Assembly: GCA_023392185.1 (NCBI GenBank)
Contig: JAEVZP010000087.1
Coordinates: 1-11,544 of the forward strand
Length of the DNA stretch: 11,544 nucleotides
DNA from: Bacteroidota bacterium
GTDB lineage: Bacteria; Bacteroidota; Bacteroidia; Chitinophagales; Chitinophagaceae
Direction: 5' to 3'
The translations under genes were made by a program, and so were the position numbers. Within the stretch, counting starts at the first letter, position 1. The number at the start of each line of letters is the position of its first letter. Under the pieces are notes generated by a model. The model was not told the DNA's origin. It saw nothing but the letters and a program-made list of their open reading frames with translations, and searched no databases. This document shows, piece by piece, positions 1 through 7,492 of the stretch.

Positions 1-1776
1 GCGGGCAAGCCCTGCGACCTCTGCGGCAGTCCCGACCACCCCTACGCGGGCCGCGACCTTTCCGGAATGCAGCGCACGTTGCAAACGGAGCAGAGCGAAA
101 TTCAAACGCTTCAAAAAGGTCTTTCTAAAAGCGAGAAAGAGGTAGAAATTCTGGGTCAAACGCTGTATTTGCTGGGCGAAATCGCGCCAATTTCCGGAAA
201 TCCAGCCGCAGAAGATTACTTGCCGGAAGCCGTTCGGAAGCAAGTGCAGATGTTGCTGGCCGAAGAAAAAGATTTAGGCGAAAGCGTGATTCGTATTCGC
301 CGCGATATAGAATCGGGCAGCGGGCAAATTGGCGAAACCACCGGTGCGCTCCACAAAGAAGAACTGGACCTGGCCCGCCTGCAATCCGACAGTCAGGAAC
401 TGCGCAACGACGGCAGCCGCCTGGCGGAATATTTTACCCTCACGTCCGGCCGGTTAAAAGAAGAATGTCCGCGCAACGGCGAAAAAGCGTTTGTGGAAAC
501 GCTCCGTCGCCGCGCCGCCACCTACCAGCAAAAGCTGCAAGCCACCTACGCCGACGACGCCCGCCTTGCCGACCTCACGCAACAACTCCAAGGCCTACAC
601 CGCGAGTGCGAAGAGCTTTCCGCCGCCCTTACCCTTTCGGAAGCCGCGTTGCTGGTGCAACAGCAGGAACGCGCTGCCCTTCTGGAAGACATCCGCCAAG
701 CCTTCCCGCCGGGTTTTGACTCGGCAACCGCTTTTCTGGCGCACCTCAAAACCGCCGCCCAAACCGCCGACCACCGCTGGCAGGCCGCCCGCGAAGCCCA
801 AACCGAAGCCGCCCGCCAAAAAGCGCTCGCCGACCAAGCCTGGCAAACGCATGGGGAAAACCAAAAGCGCCTTCAGGCCGAGGCCGTGGCGCTTACTGCC
901 GAACTGCGCGAAGCGCTACAAGTCGCCGGACTGCCAGAGGATTTCTCCCTTGCCATCAAGCAGCTGATTGCCGGACCGGAGCGCAAAGCTGTGGAAACCC
1001 AAGTGCATTCCCTCACCAACGCCTGCGTACAAGCCGAAGCCTTGTTGAAAGGAAAGTGGGAAGAACTGGCAACGCATTTGGAAGGCGAAAAGGGCGTGCG
1101 CCCGGCAGCCGAGCTGGAAACGTTGCGCAGCGAATTGCAACAAACGCTGGAAACGCTGCAACAGGAAGTGGGCCGCATCACCCAAGTTTTAGCCACCAAC
1201 AAGGAAAAGGAGAAAGAACTTTCCGGAAAACTGACCGAACTACGGCAGCAGCAGGCCGAAACGGCTCGCTGGCGATTGCTCAACGACCAAATCGGCGCGG
1301 CTGACGGCGACAAATTTGCCCGCTTTGCCCAAACGCTGTCGCTGGAAATGGTGCTGGCCCACGCCAACGACCATCTGAAGCTCCTCAGCGACCGCTACCG
1401 GCTGCGCCGCCGCGCCACCAACGCCCGCGACCTCGGCGTGCAGGTAGAGGACCTACACCTCGGCGGCACCCTGCGCGAAACCTCCTCGCTTTCCGGCGGC
1501 GAAACGTTTTTGGTGAGCCTTGGCCTGGCCCTTGGTCTTTCCGACATGGCCTCGCAGAAAACCCGGATTGACTCGCTCTTTATTGATGAAGGCTTTGGCT
1601 CCTTAGACAGCGACGCGCTTGAAGACGCGCTCAACACGCTGGAGAATCTACAGGCGCGGGGCAAAACCATCGGCATTATCTCGCACGTGGAGCAGCTCAA
1701 AGACCGGATTCCAACGCAGATTGTGGTGCGCAAGCGCGGCAACGGCGTGAGCAGTCTGGAAGTGGTGCCGCAGTAA
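1..1776 (+). CDS. sbcC: SbcC, exonuclease subunit C (C-terminal part, 5' end outside window)
   Basis: ATPase subunit of the SbcCD (Mre11-Rad50 type) nuclease, which processes hairpins and blocked double-strand DNA ends. The frame is open from base 1, so 591 residues of the C-terminal half are present. Residues 5-14 read CDLCGSPDHP, the CxxC zinc hook at the tip of the coiled coil. Residues ~20-440 are Glu/Gln/Leu-rich heptad sequence, the returning coiled-coil arm. The C-terminal ATPase lobe follows, with ABC signature SLSGGE (1486-1503), Walker B LFIDEG ending in the D-loop GSLD (about 1576-1608), and the H-loop ISHVEQLKDR. The first ATG in this frame (67) lies inside the gene and is not a start. 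The Walker A half and any sbcD partner would lie to the left. serC follows after 30 bp with no terminator between. Identification is firm; only the fraction missing is unknown. Confidence 0.95.
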   Translation, partial: AGKPCDLCGSPDHPYAGRDLSGMQRTLQTEQSEIQTLQKGLSKSEKEVEILGQTLYLLGEIAPISGNPAAEDYLPEAVRKQVQMLLAEEKDLGESVIRIRRDIESGSGQIGETTGALHKEELDLARLQSDSQELRNDGSRLAEYFTLTSGRLKEECPRNGEKAFVETLRRRAATYQQKLQATYADDARLADLTQQLQGLHRECEELSAALTLSEAALLVQQQERAALLEDIRQAFPPGFDSATAFLAHLKTAAQTADHRWQAAREAQTEAARQKALADQAWQTHGENQKRLQAEAVALTAELREALQVAGLPEDFSLAIKQLIAGPERKAVETQVHSLTNACVQAEALLKGKWEELATHLEGEKGVRPAAELETLRSELQQTLETLQQEVGRITQVLATNKEKEKELSGKLTELRQQQAETARWRLLNDQIGAADGDKFARFAQTLSLEMVLAHANDHLKLLSDRYRLRRRATNARDLGVQVEDLHLGGTLRETSSLSGGETFLVSLGLALGLSDMASQKTRIDSLFIDEGFGSLDSDALEDALNTLENLQARGKTIGIISHVEQLKDRIPTQIVVRKRGNGVSSLEVVPQ

Positions 1777-1806
1777 AGGATTTCTTTCAAAAATATCCAC
1801 CTTTTT

Positions 1807-2907
1807 ATGCATTATTTCGGTCCCGGTCCGGCAGCTTTGCCGCACTCTGTAACCGCAGCCGCTGCGCAGGCGGTGGCTTCTTTTGAAGACACCGGCATCA
1901 GCATCCTGTCGCTGGCCCACCGCTCGCCGCAGATGACCGCGATTCTGGCGGAAGCCAACAGCCTTGTGAATGAGTTGTGTGGCCTGCAGGACGAATACCA
2001 TATTTTGTGGTTGCCGGGTGGGGGACGGATGCAGTTTGCCATGCTGCCGATGAACCTGCTGCATACCGGAAATAAAGGCCTTTACATCGATTCGGGCTAC
2101 TGGTCGCGCGAGGCTTACGAGGCTGCACAAGCGGTCGGCACGGTGGCTGTCGTTGCTTCTTCCCGCGACGATAATTACCGGTCTCTTCCCGATGTAAAGT
2201 CTGTTTTCAGCACTTTTGAAGGGTTCCAGCCTGCCTCTGAGGCGCCAGGCGCTTATCTCCATCAAACCACCAACAACACCATTTTTGGCACACAATTCCT
2301 CCATCCGGTGCCCGATTTTGGTGTTCCGCTGGTAGCCGACATGAGCTCCGACATTCTCGGTGTGCCGCGCGATTACCGGAAATACGCTCTTTTTTATGCG
2401 GTAGCGCAAAAGAACCTTGGGCCTGCGGGCATCACGCTGGTATGCATCCGAAAAGATTTTCTGCCTCAGATGGCCGGCCACCTGCCACCGTTTTTGTCTT
2501 ACAAAGCTCATGTGGCGGCGGGCGGCGTGCTGAACACCCTGCCGGTTTTCAATATCTACACCTGCCTGTTGATGCTGCGCTGGATTCAAGCACAAGGGCT
2601 GGAAAACCTCTTTCAAACCAATGCCCGTAAAGCACAATTGCTTTATGAGGCGATTGACAACAGCCGATATTTTACTGCGCCGGTGCGACCCGAGGCACGC
2701 AGCCGGATGAATGTGGTGTTTCGGGGCACGTCGCCCGAAGCAGAAAAGGCATTTTTGGCCTTTTGCAGGGAGCGCCACATTTCCGGAATTGAAGGGCATC
2801 GCAGCGCGGGTAGTTTCCGGGCTTCGATCTATAACGGGGTGAGCGAAACAGATGTGGAAACGCTCGTTCAGGCTATTTGGGATTTTGATGGGACCTTTGC
2901 GGCCTGA
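1807..2907 (+). CDS. serC: Phosphoserine aminotransferase
   Basis: PLP-dependent class V aminotransferase, 366 aa, usual length for SerC. It converts 3-phosphohydroxypyruvate and glutamate to O-phosphoserine and 2-oxoglutarate, the second step of serine synthesis; the family also acts in pyridoxine synthesis in some bacteria. Visible family motifs: FGPGPAALP at residues 4-12, LAHRS (36-40, substrate-binding His/Arg), PGGGRMQFA (70-78, phosphate-binding loop like the GGGRGQFA I recall from E. coli), TTNNTIFGTQF (154-164), ADMSSDIL (177-184), AQKNLGPAG with the Schiff-base lysine K202, and EGHRSAGSFRASIYN (329-343). The ATG is chosen because the family begins a few residues before FGPGPA. It is preceded by five T's and no Shine-Dalgarno sequence. 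The gene lies 30 bp after sbcC and 13 bp before the DUF1015 gene, so cotranscription is likely. No serA (phosphoglycerate dehydrogenase) is adjacent. Confidence 0.95.
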   Translation: MHYFGPGPAALPHSVTAAAAQAVASFEDTGISILSLAHRSPQMTAILAEANSLVNELCGLQDEYHILWLPGGGRMQFAMLPMNLLHTGNKGLYIDSGYWSREAYEAAQAVGTVAVVASSRDDNYRSLPDVKSVFSTFEGFQPASEAPGAYLHQTTNNTIFGTQFLHPVPDFGVPLVADMSSDILGVPRDYRKYALFYAVAQKNLGPAGITLVCIRKDFLPQMAGHLPPFLSYKAHVAAGGVLNTLPVFNIYTCLLMLRWIQAQGLENLFQTNARKAQLLYEAIDNSRYFTAPVRPEARSRMNVVFRGTSPEAEKAFLAFCRERHISGIEGHRSAGSFRASIYNGVSETDVETLVQAIWDFDGTFAA

Positions 2908-2920
2908 AAAACATTTTTCT

Positions 2921-4165
2921 ATGGTAACGATTCGTCCGTTCAAAGGCCTGCGTCCGGTTCCGGAGCTGGCTGCTCAGGTAGCCGCGCTGCCGTATGACGT
3001 GGTCAATGAAGCAGAAGCGCGCCGCTTTAAGGCGCAGCCCAATCATTTCTACCACGTGACCCGCTCAGAGATTGACCTGGCGGAAGGAACAGACGTCCAC
3101 AGCGCGACCGTATATGAGAAGGCCTACGAGAATCTGGAGTGCATGATTGATGAAGGGGTGCTGCGCGAAGACCCCGAGCCTTGTTACTATCTCTATGAAC
3201 TGACTATGGACGGCCGCAGTCAGACGGGGCTTGTGTGTGGCTCTTCCTGCGATGATTATTTCAATAATCTGGTGCGCAAGCACGAGTTTACCCGGCCGGT
3301 AAAAGAGAAAGACCGCATTGATCACATCCGTGCAACACGGGCGCAAACCGGCATGGTGTTTCTGGCCTATCGCGATGTGGAGGCGGTGCAAAAACTCATC
3401 CGTGACTGGAAAGAAAGCCATGCGCCGGTTTACGATTTCGCGGCCGAAGACGGCGTGCAGCACCGTTTCTGGGTGGTAGATGATTATGCCAAGGTGAGCA
3501 CCCTGACCCATCTGTTCCGCACCGAGGTTCCCTGCACTTATATCGCCGACGGACACCACCGGGCAGCCGCAGCCGGCAAGCTGTGCCTCGAGATGCGTGA
3601 AGCAGGCTATCAGATTACAGGCGAAGAAGCTTTCAACGCTTTTCTGACCGCTATTTTTCCGGAAAGTGAACTGCATATTCTGGACTACAACCGCATCGTC
3701 AAAGACCTCAACGAGATGACCCCGGAGGTTTTTATGGGTCGCCTGGCAGAGAATTTTGAGATTGCTGATGCGCCGGAAAGCCCGTACCGTCCCCGCAAGG
3801 CAGGCGAGTTTGGCATGTATCTGGACGGAAAATGGTATTGCCTCGAAGCCAAGCCCGATACCTACGACGCGTCGCATCCAATCGCCTCGCTGGATGTCAG
3901 CATTTTGCAGGAAAACCTCCTGGCGCCGGTGCTGGGTATCGACAACCCGCGCACCAATGACCGGGTTGACTTTGTGGGCGGCATCCGGGGACTGCAAACG
4001 CTGGCCGACCGGGTGGATGCCGGCGAAGGCGCTGTCGCGTTTAGCTGCTATCCGGTAAGCATTGCTGAGCTGCTGGCTGTGGCTGACAGCGGCGAAGTGA
4101 TGCCGCCGAAGAGTACCTGGTTTGAGCCGAAGCTACGCGACGGCCTGGTGACCTACCGGATCTAA
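2921..4165 (+). CDS. DUF1015 family protein, serC-linked, function unknown
   Basis: 414 aa soluble protein with the hallmarks of DUF1015 (PF06245): an N-terminal IRPFKGLRPVPE with LPYDVV at 23-28, the charged segment HEFTRPVKEKDRIDHIRATR (121-140), ADGHHR (209-214), and the C-terminal PPKSTWFEPKLRDGL (395-409). No signal peptide or membrane segment is visible. The reaction is not established as far as I know. In many Bacteroidota this family sits beside serC and serA, so a role tied to serine or phosphoserine is plausible by context. The (D)GHHR motif resembles that of ParB/Srx-fold proteins, including archaeal SerK-type serine kinases, but this is inference from a short motif. The ATG at 2921 is chosen over the in-frame ATG at 2852 because the latter lies inside serC and adds a non-family stretch. 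Translation starts 13 bp after serC, after a T-rich tract, and the unit ends at the terminator 4187-4223. Confidence 0.9.
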   Translation: MVTIRPFKGLRPVPELAAQVAALPYDVVNEAEARRFKAQPNHFYHVTRSEIDLAEGTDVHSATVYEKAYENLECMIDEGVLREDPEPCYYLYELTMDGRSQTGLVCGSSCDDYFNNLVRKHEFTRPVKEKDRIDHIRATRAQTGMVFLAYRDVEAVQKLIRDWKESHAPVYDFAAEDGVQHRFWVVDDYAKVSTLTHLFRTEVPCTYIADGHHRAAAAGKLCLEMREAGYQITGEEAFNAFLTAIFPESELHILDYNRIVKDLNEMTPEVFMGRLAENFEIADAPESPYRPRKAGEFGMYLDGKWYCLEAKPDTYDASHPIASLDVSILQENLLAPVLGIDNPRTNDRVDFVGGIRGLQTLADRVDAGEGAVAFSCYPVSIAELLAVADSGEVMPPKSTWFEPKLRDGLVTYRI

Positions 4166-4186
4166 AAGCGCCTGATTATAGAAATG

Positions 4187-4223
4187 AAATCGGCTGGATT
4201 TTCCGGAAATCCAGCCGATTTTT
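4187..4223 (+). terminator. Rho-independent terminator after the serC-DUF1015 unit
   Basis: Perfect 15-bp inverted repeat: AAATCGGCTGGATTT at 4187-4201 and its complement at 4207-4221, with loop TCCGG. It is followed by T's and then GGGTTTTT. It starts 21 bases after the DUF1015 stop. The loop region carries one copy of the TTCCGGAA palindrome (4201-4208). Because the stem is flanked by A's on the left and T's on the right, it could also act on the minus strand, but no minus gene ends here. Confidence 0.85.
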
Positions 4224-4376
4224 GGGTTTTTCGCACCCGATACGGGAGTGGAAAGGCCCGGAAGCCTCTGCCTGAACACATTTCAAAGGGGATCGACATT
4301 CCATCTGACAAACTGCCGGACTTCTGGATTTGGTTTTTAACACCCAAAAGCCACTTCTTTACCTTTGCCATCCTTT
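4224..4376 (+). promoter_or_regulatory. serS upstream region with a candidate -7 box
   Basis: 153 bp between the terminator and serS. TACCTTTG at 4360-4367 matches the Bacteroidota -7 consensus TAnnTTTG. The nearest TTTG upstream (4329-4332) is 27 bases away, longer than the usual 19-21, and the implied transcript would be nearly leaderless. Such a 6-defined-base motif is expected a few times by chance in this window, so the call is weak. No T-box, riboswitch or small gene was recognised in the rest of the gap. Confidence 0.25.
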
Positions 4377-5648
4377 ATGCTGACTCTTCAACTGCTTCGA
4401 AGCGAAAAAGACCGCGTGCTGGCGGGATTACAGAAAAAACATTTTACCGATGTTTCGCTGGTGGATCACATTCTGTCTCTGGATGAGCAACGCCGCAAAA
4501 CGCAGGTAGAAAACGATGCGCTCGCCGCCCGGATCAATGCCGCCAGCAAAAGTATTGGTGCGCTGATGGGACAGGGCAAAAAAGAAGAAGCAGAAGCGGC
4601 CAAAGCAGCGGTTTCTGCCCATAAAGAAGCGTCTAAAGCGCTGGCGCAAAAGCTGGATGCCATTGAAAAAGAGCAGGCGGAGCTGCTGGTGCAATTGCCC
4701 AACCTGCCGCACGAAAGTGTTCCCGCCGGCCGCACGCCGGAGGAAAATGAAGTGGTGCGCACCGGCGGCGCAAAGCAGCCGCTGCCCGAAGGTGCCCGGC
4801 CACATTGGGACCTGGTGCAGCAGTACAAACTGATTGACTTTGAGCTGGGCAACAAGATTACCGGTGCCGGTTTTCCGTTTTATACCGGTCTGGGCGCCCG
4901 GCTGCAGCGCGCGCTTATCAGTTATTTTCTGGATTACAATACCGCCGCGGGCTATGAAGAAGTGCAACCGCCGCACCTGGTGAATACCGCCTCGGCTTAC
5001 GGCACCGGCCAGTTGCCCGATAAAGAAGGGCAGATGTACCACGTGACGGCCGACGAGTTGTATCTCATCCCGACGGCGGAGGTGCCGGTAACCAATATCT
5101 TCCGCGACACGATTACCGAACCGAAGGAACTGCCTAAAAAGCTGACCGCCTACACGCCTTGTTTCCGTCGCGAAGCAGGCTCTTATGGCAAAGACGTGCG
5201 CGGGCTGAACCGCCTGCACCAGTTTGACAAAGTAGAGATTGTGCAGCTCACCACGCCGGAGCGGAGCTACGAAGCGCTGGATGCCATGGTGGAGCATGTC
5301 GAAAAACTGGTGCAAAGCCTTGGGCTACATTACCGGATTTTGCGGCTTTGCGGGGGGGATATGTCATTTGCATCGGCACTGACTTATGATTTCGAAGTGT
5401 GGAGCAGCGCGCAGGAGCGCTGGCTGGAAGTCAGTTCGGTGTCCAATTTTGAAACCTTCCAGACGGGCCGGCTGAAGGCGCGCACGCGCGACGAAGGCGG
5501 CAAAACACAGCTCCTGCATTCCCTCAATGGCTCTTCGCTCGCTTTGCCCCGGATTGTTGCAGCCCTGCTGGAGCAATACCAGACGGCAGACGGCATCCGG
5601 ATTCCGGAAGTATTGCAACCTTATATGCGCACCGAGATGATTCGGTAA
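4377..5648 (+). CDS. serS: Seryl-tRNA synthetase
   Basis: Class II aminoacyl-tRNA synthetase, 423 aa, usual bacterial SerRS length. It activates serine with ATP and loads tRNA-Ser (also tRNA-Sec where present). Residues ~1-110 form the antiparallel coiled-coil arm that contacts the long variable arm of tRNA-Ser; it is rich in Lys, Glu, Ala. The catalytic core follows: PTAEVPVTN (232-240, the TxE serine-binding loop), motif 2 FRREAGSYGKD (263-273) continuing to HQFDKVE (281-287), EVSSVSNF (351-358) and motif 3 NGSSLALPRIVAALLEQYQ (384-402). The ATG at 4377 gives the family N-terminus MLTLQLLR; an in-frame TTG at 4365 would add only MPSF and is less likely. The start follows CCTTT with no Shine-Dalgarno. 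The gene is separated from serC by a strong terminator, so it is probably an independent unit. Confidence 0.97.
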   Translation: MLTLQLLRSEKDRVLAGLQKKHFTDVSLVDHILSLDEQRRKTQVENDALAARINAASKSIGALMGQGKKEEAEAAKAAVSAHKEASKALAQKLDAIEKEQAELLVQLPNLPHESVPAGRTPEENEVVRTGGAKQPLPEGARPHWDLVQQYKLIDFELGNKITGAGFPFYTGLGARLQRALISYFLDYNTAAGYEEVQPPHLVNTASAYGTGQLPDKEGQMYHVTADELYLIPTAEVPVTNIFRDTITEPKELPKKLTAYTPCFRREAGSYGKDVRGLNRLHQFDKVEIVQLTTPERSYEALDAMVEHVEKLVQSLGLHYRILRLCGGDMSFASALTYDFEVWSSAQERWLEVSSVSNFETFQTGRLKARTRDEGGKTQLLHSLNGSSLALPRIVAALLEQYQTADGIRIPEVLQPYMRTEMIR

Positions 5649-5733
5649 ATGGGAAAGATGGCCTGCACGTTTTTGGGTTTCCAATCCCGCTGATCAACGG
5701 TTCTCAGTTTCCCTGTTTTCCGGAACTTCACTC

Positions 5734-5761
5734 CTCCCTAACTCCTAATTCCTGTCTCCTG
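5734..5761. repeat. Degenerate 7-bp pyrimidine tandem repeat
   Basis: Four consecutive heptamers, CTCCCTA, ACTCCTA, ATTCCTG and TCTCCTG, fill the bases immediately before and into the GTG start of the DUF4293 gene. The shared core is TCCT followed by a purine; the first copy is the most diverged. The tract contains almost no purine on the plus strand, so it reads as AGGA-rich on the minus strand. Confidence 0.5.
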
Positions 5762-6222
5762 TGATCCAACGCATTCAAAGTCTCTGGCTGTTTCTGGCCG
5801 CTATGATCAGCGGACTCTTGCTCCTGCCCAGCATGGTCCTTTATAAATGGGCCCTGCCGGCTGCGCCCTCGCTGACCGTGCCCGTGCCGCAGCTGCATAC
5901 GCTTTCTGCTGCCAACTATTACCCTTTGCTGGTGATTGCCGCGTTTATGACGGTATTGCCCCTGATTGCCATTTTCTTTTTTATGAACCGGCAGCGGCAG
6001 CGGCAACTGGCTTCGTTGAGCATTATCGCGTCGGCTGCTTTTGCAGTGATGCTGTTTATAAAGATCGCCAATATCAACAGCAGCAATCCCGGAATCTCGG
6101 CACAGGAATACGGCGTGCTGGGCGCGTTGCTGCCGGTGGTGTCGATTGTTTTTCTGATACTGGCCGTCCGGGGCATCCGGAGCGATGAAAAACTGATCCG
6201 CAGCGTAGACCGCTTGCGCTAA
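5761..6222 (+). CDS. DUF4293 family membrane protein
   Basis: 153 aa integral membrane protein of the Bacteroidota-specific DUF4293 family (PF14126), function unknown. The family opening MIQRIQSLWLFLAA and the basic/acidic end RSDEKLIRSVDRLR are both present, and the length is typical. Four hydrophobic segments are visible at about residues 7-27, 53-75, 82-102 and 115-137, with short polar loops, one of them basic (NRQRQRQ, 76-82). The GTG at 5761 is taken as start because it places the conserved MIQRIQ at the N-terminus; no ATG exists nearby upstream in frame. The gene lies 112 bp after serS. That gap has no clear terminator, so read-through from serS is possible; a terminator follows at 6231-6262. 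Confidence 0.88.
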   Translation: MIQRIQSLWLFLAAMISGLLLLPSMVLYKWALPAAPSLTVPVPQLHTLSAANYYPLLVIAAFMTVLPLIAIFFFMNRQRQRQLASLSIIASAAFAVMLFIKIANINSSNPGISAQEYGVLGALLPVVSIVFLILAVRGIRSDEKLIRSVDRLR

Positions 6223-6230
6223 ACGAAAGA

Positions 6231-6262
6231 AAAGGCAGGTTCGCTACGGCCTGTCTTTTTTT
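6231..6262 (+). terminator. Rho-independent terminator after the DUF4293 gene
   Basis: Stem of 9 pairs between AAAGGCAGG (6231-6239) and CCTGTCTTT (6250-6258), including one G-T pair, around the 10-base loop TTCGCTACGG, followed by a run of T's to 6262. It begins 8 bases after the stop codon. Confidence 0.8.
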
Positions 6263-6466
6263 ATGCACAACTGCCGGCGGCTCGTCCTTTTCAGACATTG
6301 GTCGCTACTGCATAGCCACTGGCAAAAACCGGTTGTTAAAATGAATCCTGAAGAAGGGGCCTCGCGTCCTGCCAACCTGTCTGTTCAACCCGTTCCTTTT
6401 ACCTTCACGGCTGCCGGAGGCGGTTCCAGGGACAGCAGCCAGGCGGTTTTTTAGAATTTATTTTTT
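6263..6466. other. Gap of about 200 bp before obg without a recognised gene
   Basis: An open frame at 6263-6454 (63 codons) begins inside the preceding terminator's tail, has no family resemblance and runs into the obg leader, so I do not call it a gene. The segment has a direct repeat of AGGCGGTT (near 6417 and 6441), a weak 6-bp stem GGCTGC/GCAGCC and the T-run GGTTTTTTAG just before obg. The obg promoter presumably lies here, but no convincing TAnnTTTG box was found. The last 15 bases are almost only A and T. Confidence 0.4.
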
Positions 6467-7459
6467 ATGGAGAAAGGCAATTTTGTAGATTATATCCGGG
6501 TGTTTTGTCGCTCCGGAAACGGCGGGCGCGGCGCGTCTCATTTTTTGCGCAACAAGCTGACTGCCAAGGGCGGACCCGACGGTGGCGACGGTGGCCGGGG
6601 CGCGCATATCATCCTGCGGGGCAATGCACAGTTGTGGACGCTTTTGCACCTGCGCTACCAGAAAAACATTCTGGCCGAAGACGGCCATCCGGGGCTTAAA
6701 GCCAACATGACGGGCCGCGACGGCAAAGACATTATTATTGAAGTGCCGCTGGGGACGGTTGCGATTGACGAAGAAACTGAAACTATTGAGGCCGAAGTCC
6801 TCGAAGACGGTCAGGAGGTGATCTGGCTGCCGGGCGGGCGGGGCGGACTGGGCAATGCCCATTTTGCCACCCCTACCAATCAGGCGCCCGAACATGCACA
6901 GCCCGGTGAGCCGGGCGTGGAAGGCTGGAAGTTGCTCGAACTGAAGATTCTGGCCGACGTGGGGATGGTAGGCTTCCCCAATGCCGGGAAAAGCACGCTT
7001 TTATCGGTGCTTTCGGCGGCCAGGCCCAAGATTGCCGATTATGCTTTTACGACCCTGGTGCCGCAGCTGGGCATGGTGCCGTATCGCAACGGGCGCTCTT
7101 TTGCCCTGGCCGACCTGCCGGGTATCATCGAAGGGGCAGCCGAAGGACGGGGACTCGGACACCGTTTCCTCCGCCATATTGAGCGCAACTCCGTCCTGCT
7201 GTTTGTGATTCCCGCCGACAGCCCCGATCCCGACGCTGAATTTCAGGTTTTGTACCGGGAGCTGGAAGAATACAATCCGGAATTGCTGGACAAAAAAGCG
7301 TTGCTGGCCATTTCCAAAAGCGATTTGCTGGACGAAGAACTTCAGGAAGCGGTACGGGGTACCCTGCCTGTCGGTATTCCGCATGTCTTTGTCTCGGCTG
7401 CTGCGCAATCCGGCTTACAGGAGCTCAAAGATGCCCTCTGGAAGCTGCTGAACAGCTAA
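6467..7459 (+). CDS. obgE: Obg GTPase (CgtA/ObgE)
   Basis: 330 aa essential-type GTPase that binds the large ribosomal subunit and links ribosome assembly to stress and growth control. Residues 1-~160 form the glycine-rich Obg fold (VFCRSGNGGRGASHFLR at 12-28, GGPDGGDGGRGAHI at 35-48, PGGRGGLGNAHFATPTNQAP at 122-141). The G domain follows: G1 GFPNAGKST (169-177), switch I FTTLVPQLG (194-202), G3 DLPG (216-219), G4 region ISKSD (282-286) and G5 SAA (310-312). G4 reads SKSD where the general consensus is NKxD; this may be normal for the Bacteroidota branch. The protein ends right after the G domain, so the C-terminal OCT domain of some Obg proteins is absent. The ATG follows an A/T-only leader with six T's and no Shine-Dalgarno. 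It converges with the L,D-transpeptidase gene, with 33 bp between stop codons. Confidence 0.96.
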   Translation: MEKGNFVDYIRVFCRSGNGGRGASHFLRNKLTAKGGPDGGDGGRGAHIILRGNAQLWTLLHLRYQKNILAEDGHPGLKANMTGRDGKDIIIEVPLGTVAIDEETETIEAEVLEDGQEVIWLPGGRGGLGNAHFATPTNQAPEHAQPGEPGVEGWKLLELKILADVGMVGFPNAGKSTLLSVLSAARPKIADYAFTTLVPQLGMVPYRNGRSFALADLPGIIEGAAEGRGLGHRFLRHIERNSVLLFVIPADSPDPDAEFQVLYRELEEYNPELLDKKALLAISKSDLLDEELQEAVRGTLPVGIPHVFVSAAAQSGLQELKDALWKLLNS

Positions 7460-7460
7460 G

Positions 7461-7475
7461 GATTTCCGGAAAATC
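7461..7475. repeat. TTCCGGAA palindrome between convergent genes
   Basis: GATTTCCGGAAAATC lies 2 bases after the obg stop and 17 bases before the L,D-transpeptidase stop. It is a near-perfect inverted repeat with one extra A. It is too short and lacks a T-run, so a terminator role for either gene is unproven. The core TTCCGGAA is at 7464-7471. Confidence 0.5.
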
Positions 7476-7492
7476 AGTACCGTGCGGACGCT

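Noticed and set aside
1648..2943. 431-codon minus-strand open frame across the end of sbcC and serC
   Set aside because: It lies antisense to two firmly identified genes and its protein has no family resemblance; GC-rich codon bias makes long antisense frames.
3065..3997. 310-codon minus-strand open frame inside the DUF1015 gene
   Set aside because: Antisense shadow of a gene with clear family motifs; no recognisable domain.
4224..4345. Imperfect direct repeats GGGTTTTTCGCACCC (4224) and TGGTTTTTAACACCC (4331) before serS
   Set aside because: 12 of 15 matches in low-complexity sequence; nothing between them suggests a mobile element, and no third copy was seen.
4428..5315. 295-codon minus-strand open frame inside serS
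   Set aside because: Antisense shadow of seryl-tRNA synthetase; odd composition and no motifs.
5649..5733. Possible terminator after serS (TTGG-GTTT-CCAA near 5676)
   Set aside because: Stem of four pairs without a T-run; too weak to call.
6263..6454. 63-codon frame between the DUF4293 gene and obg
   Set aside because: Starts in the terminator tail, no family match, no plausible start context.
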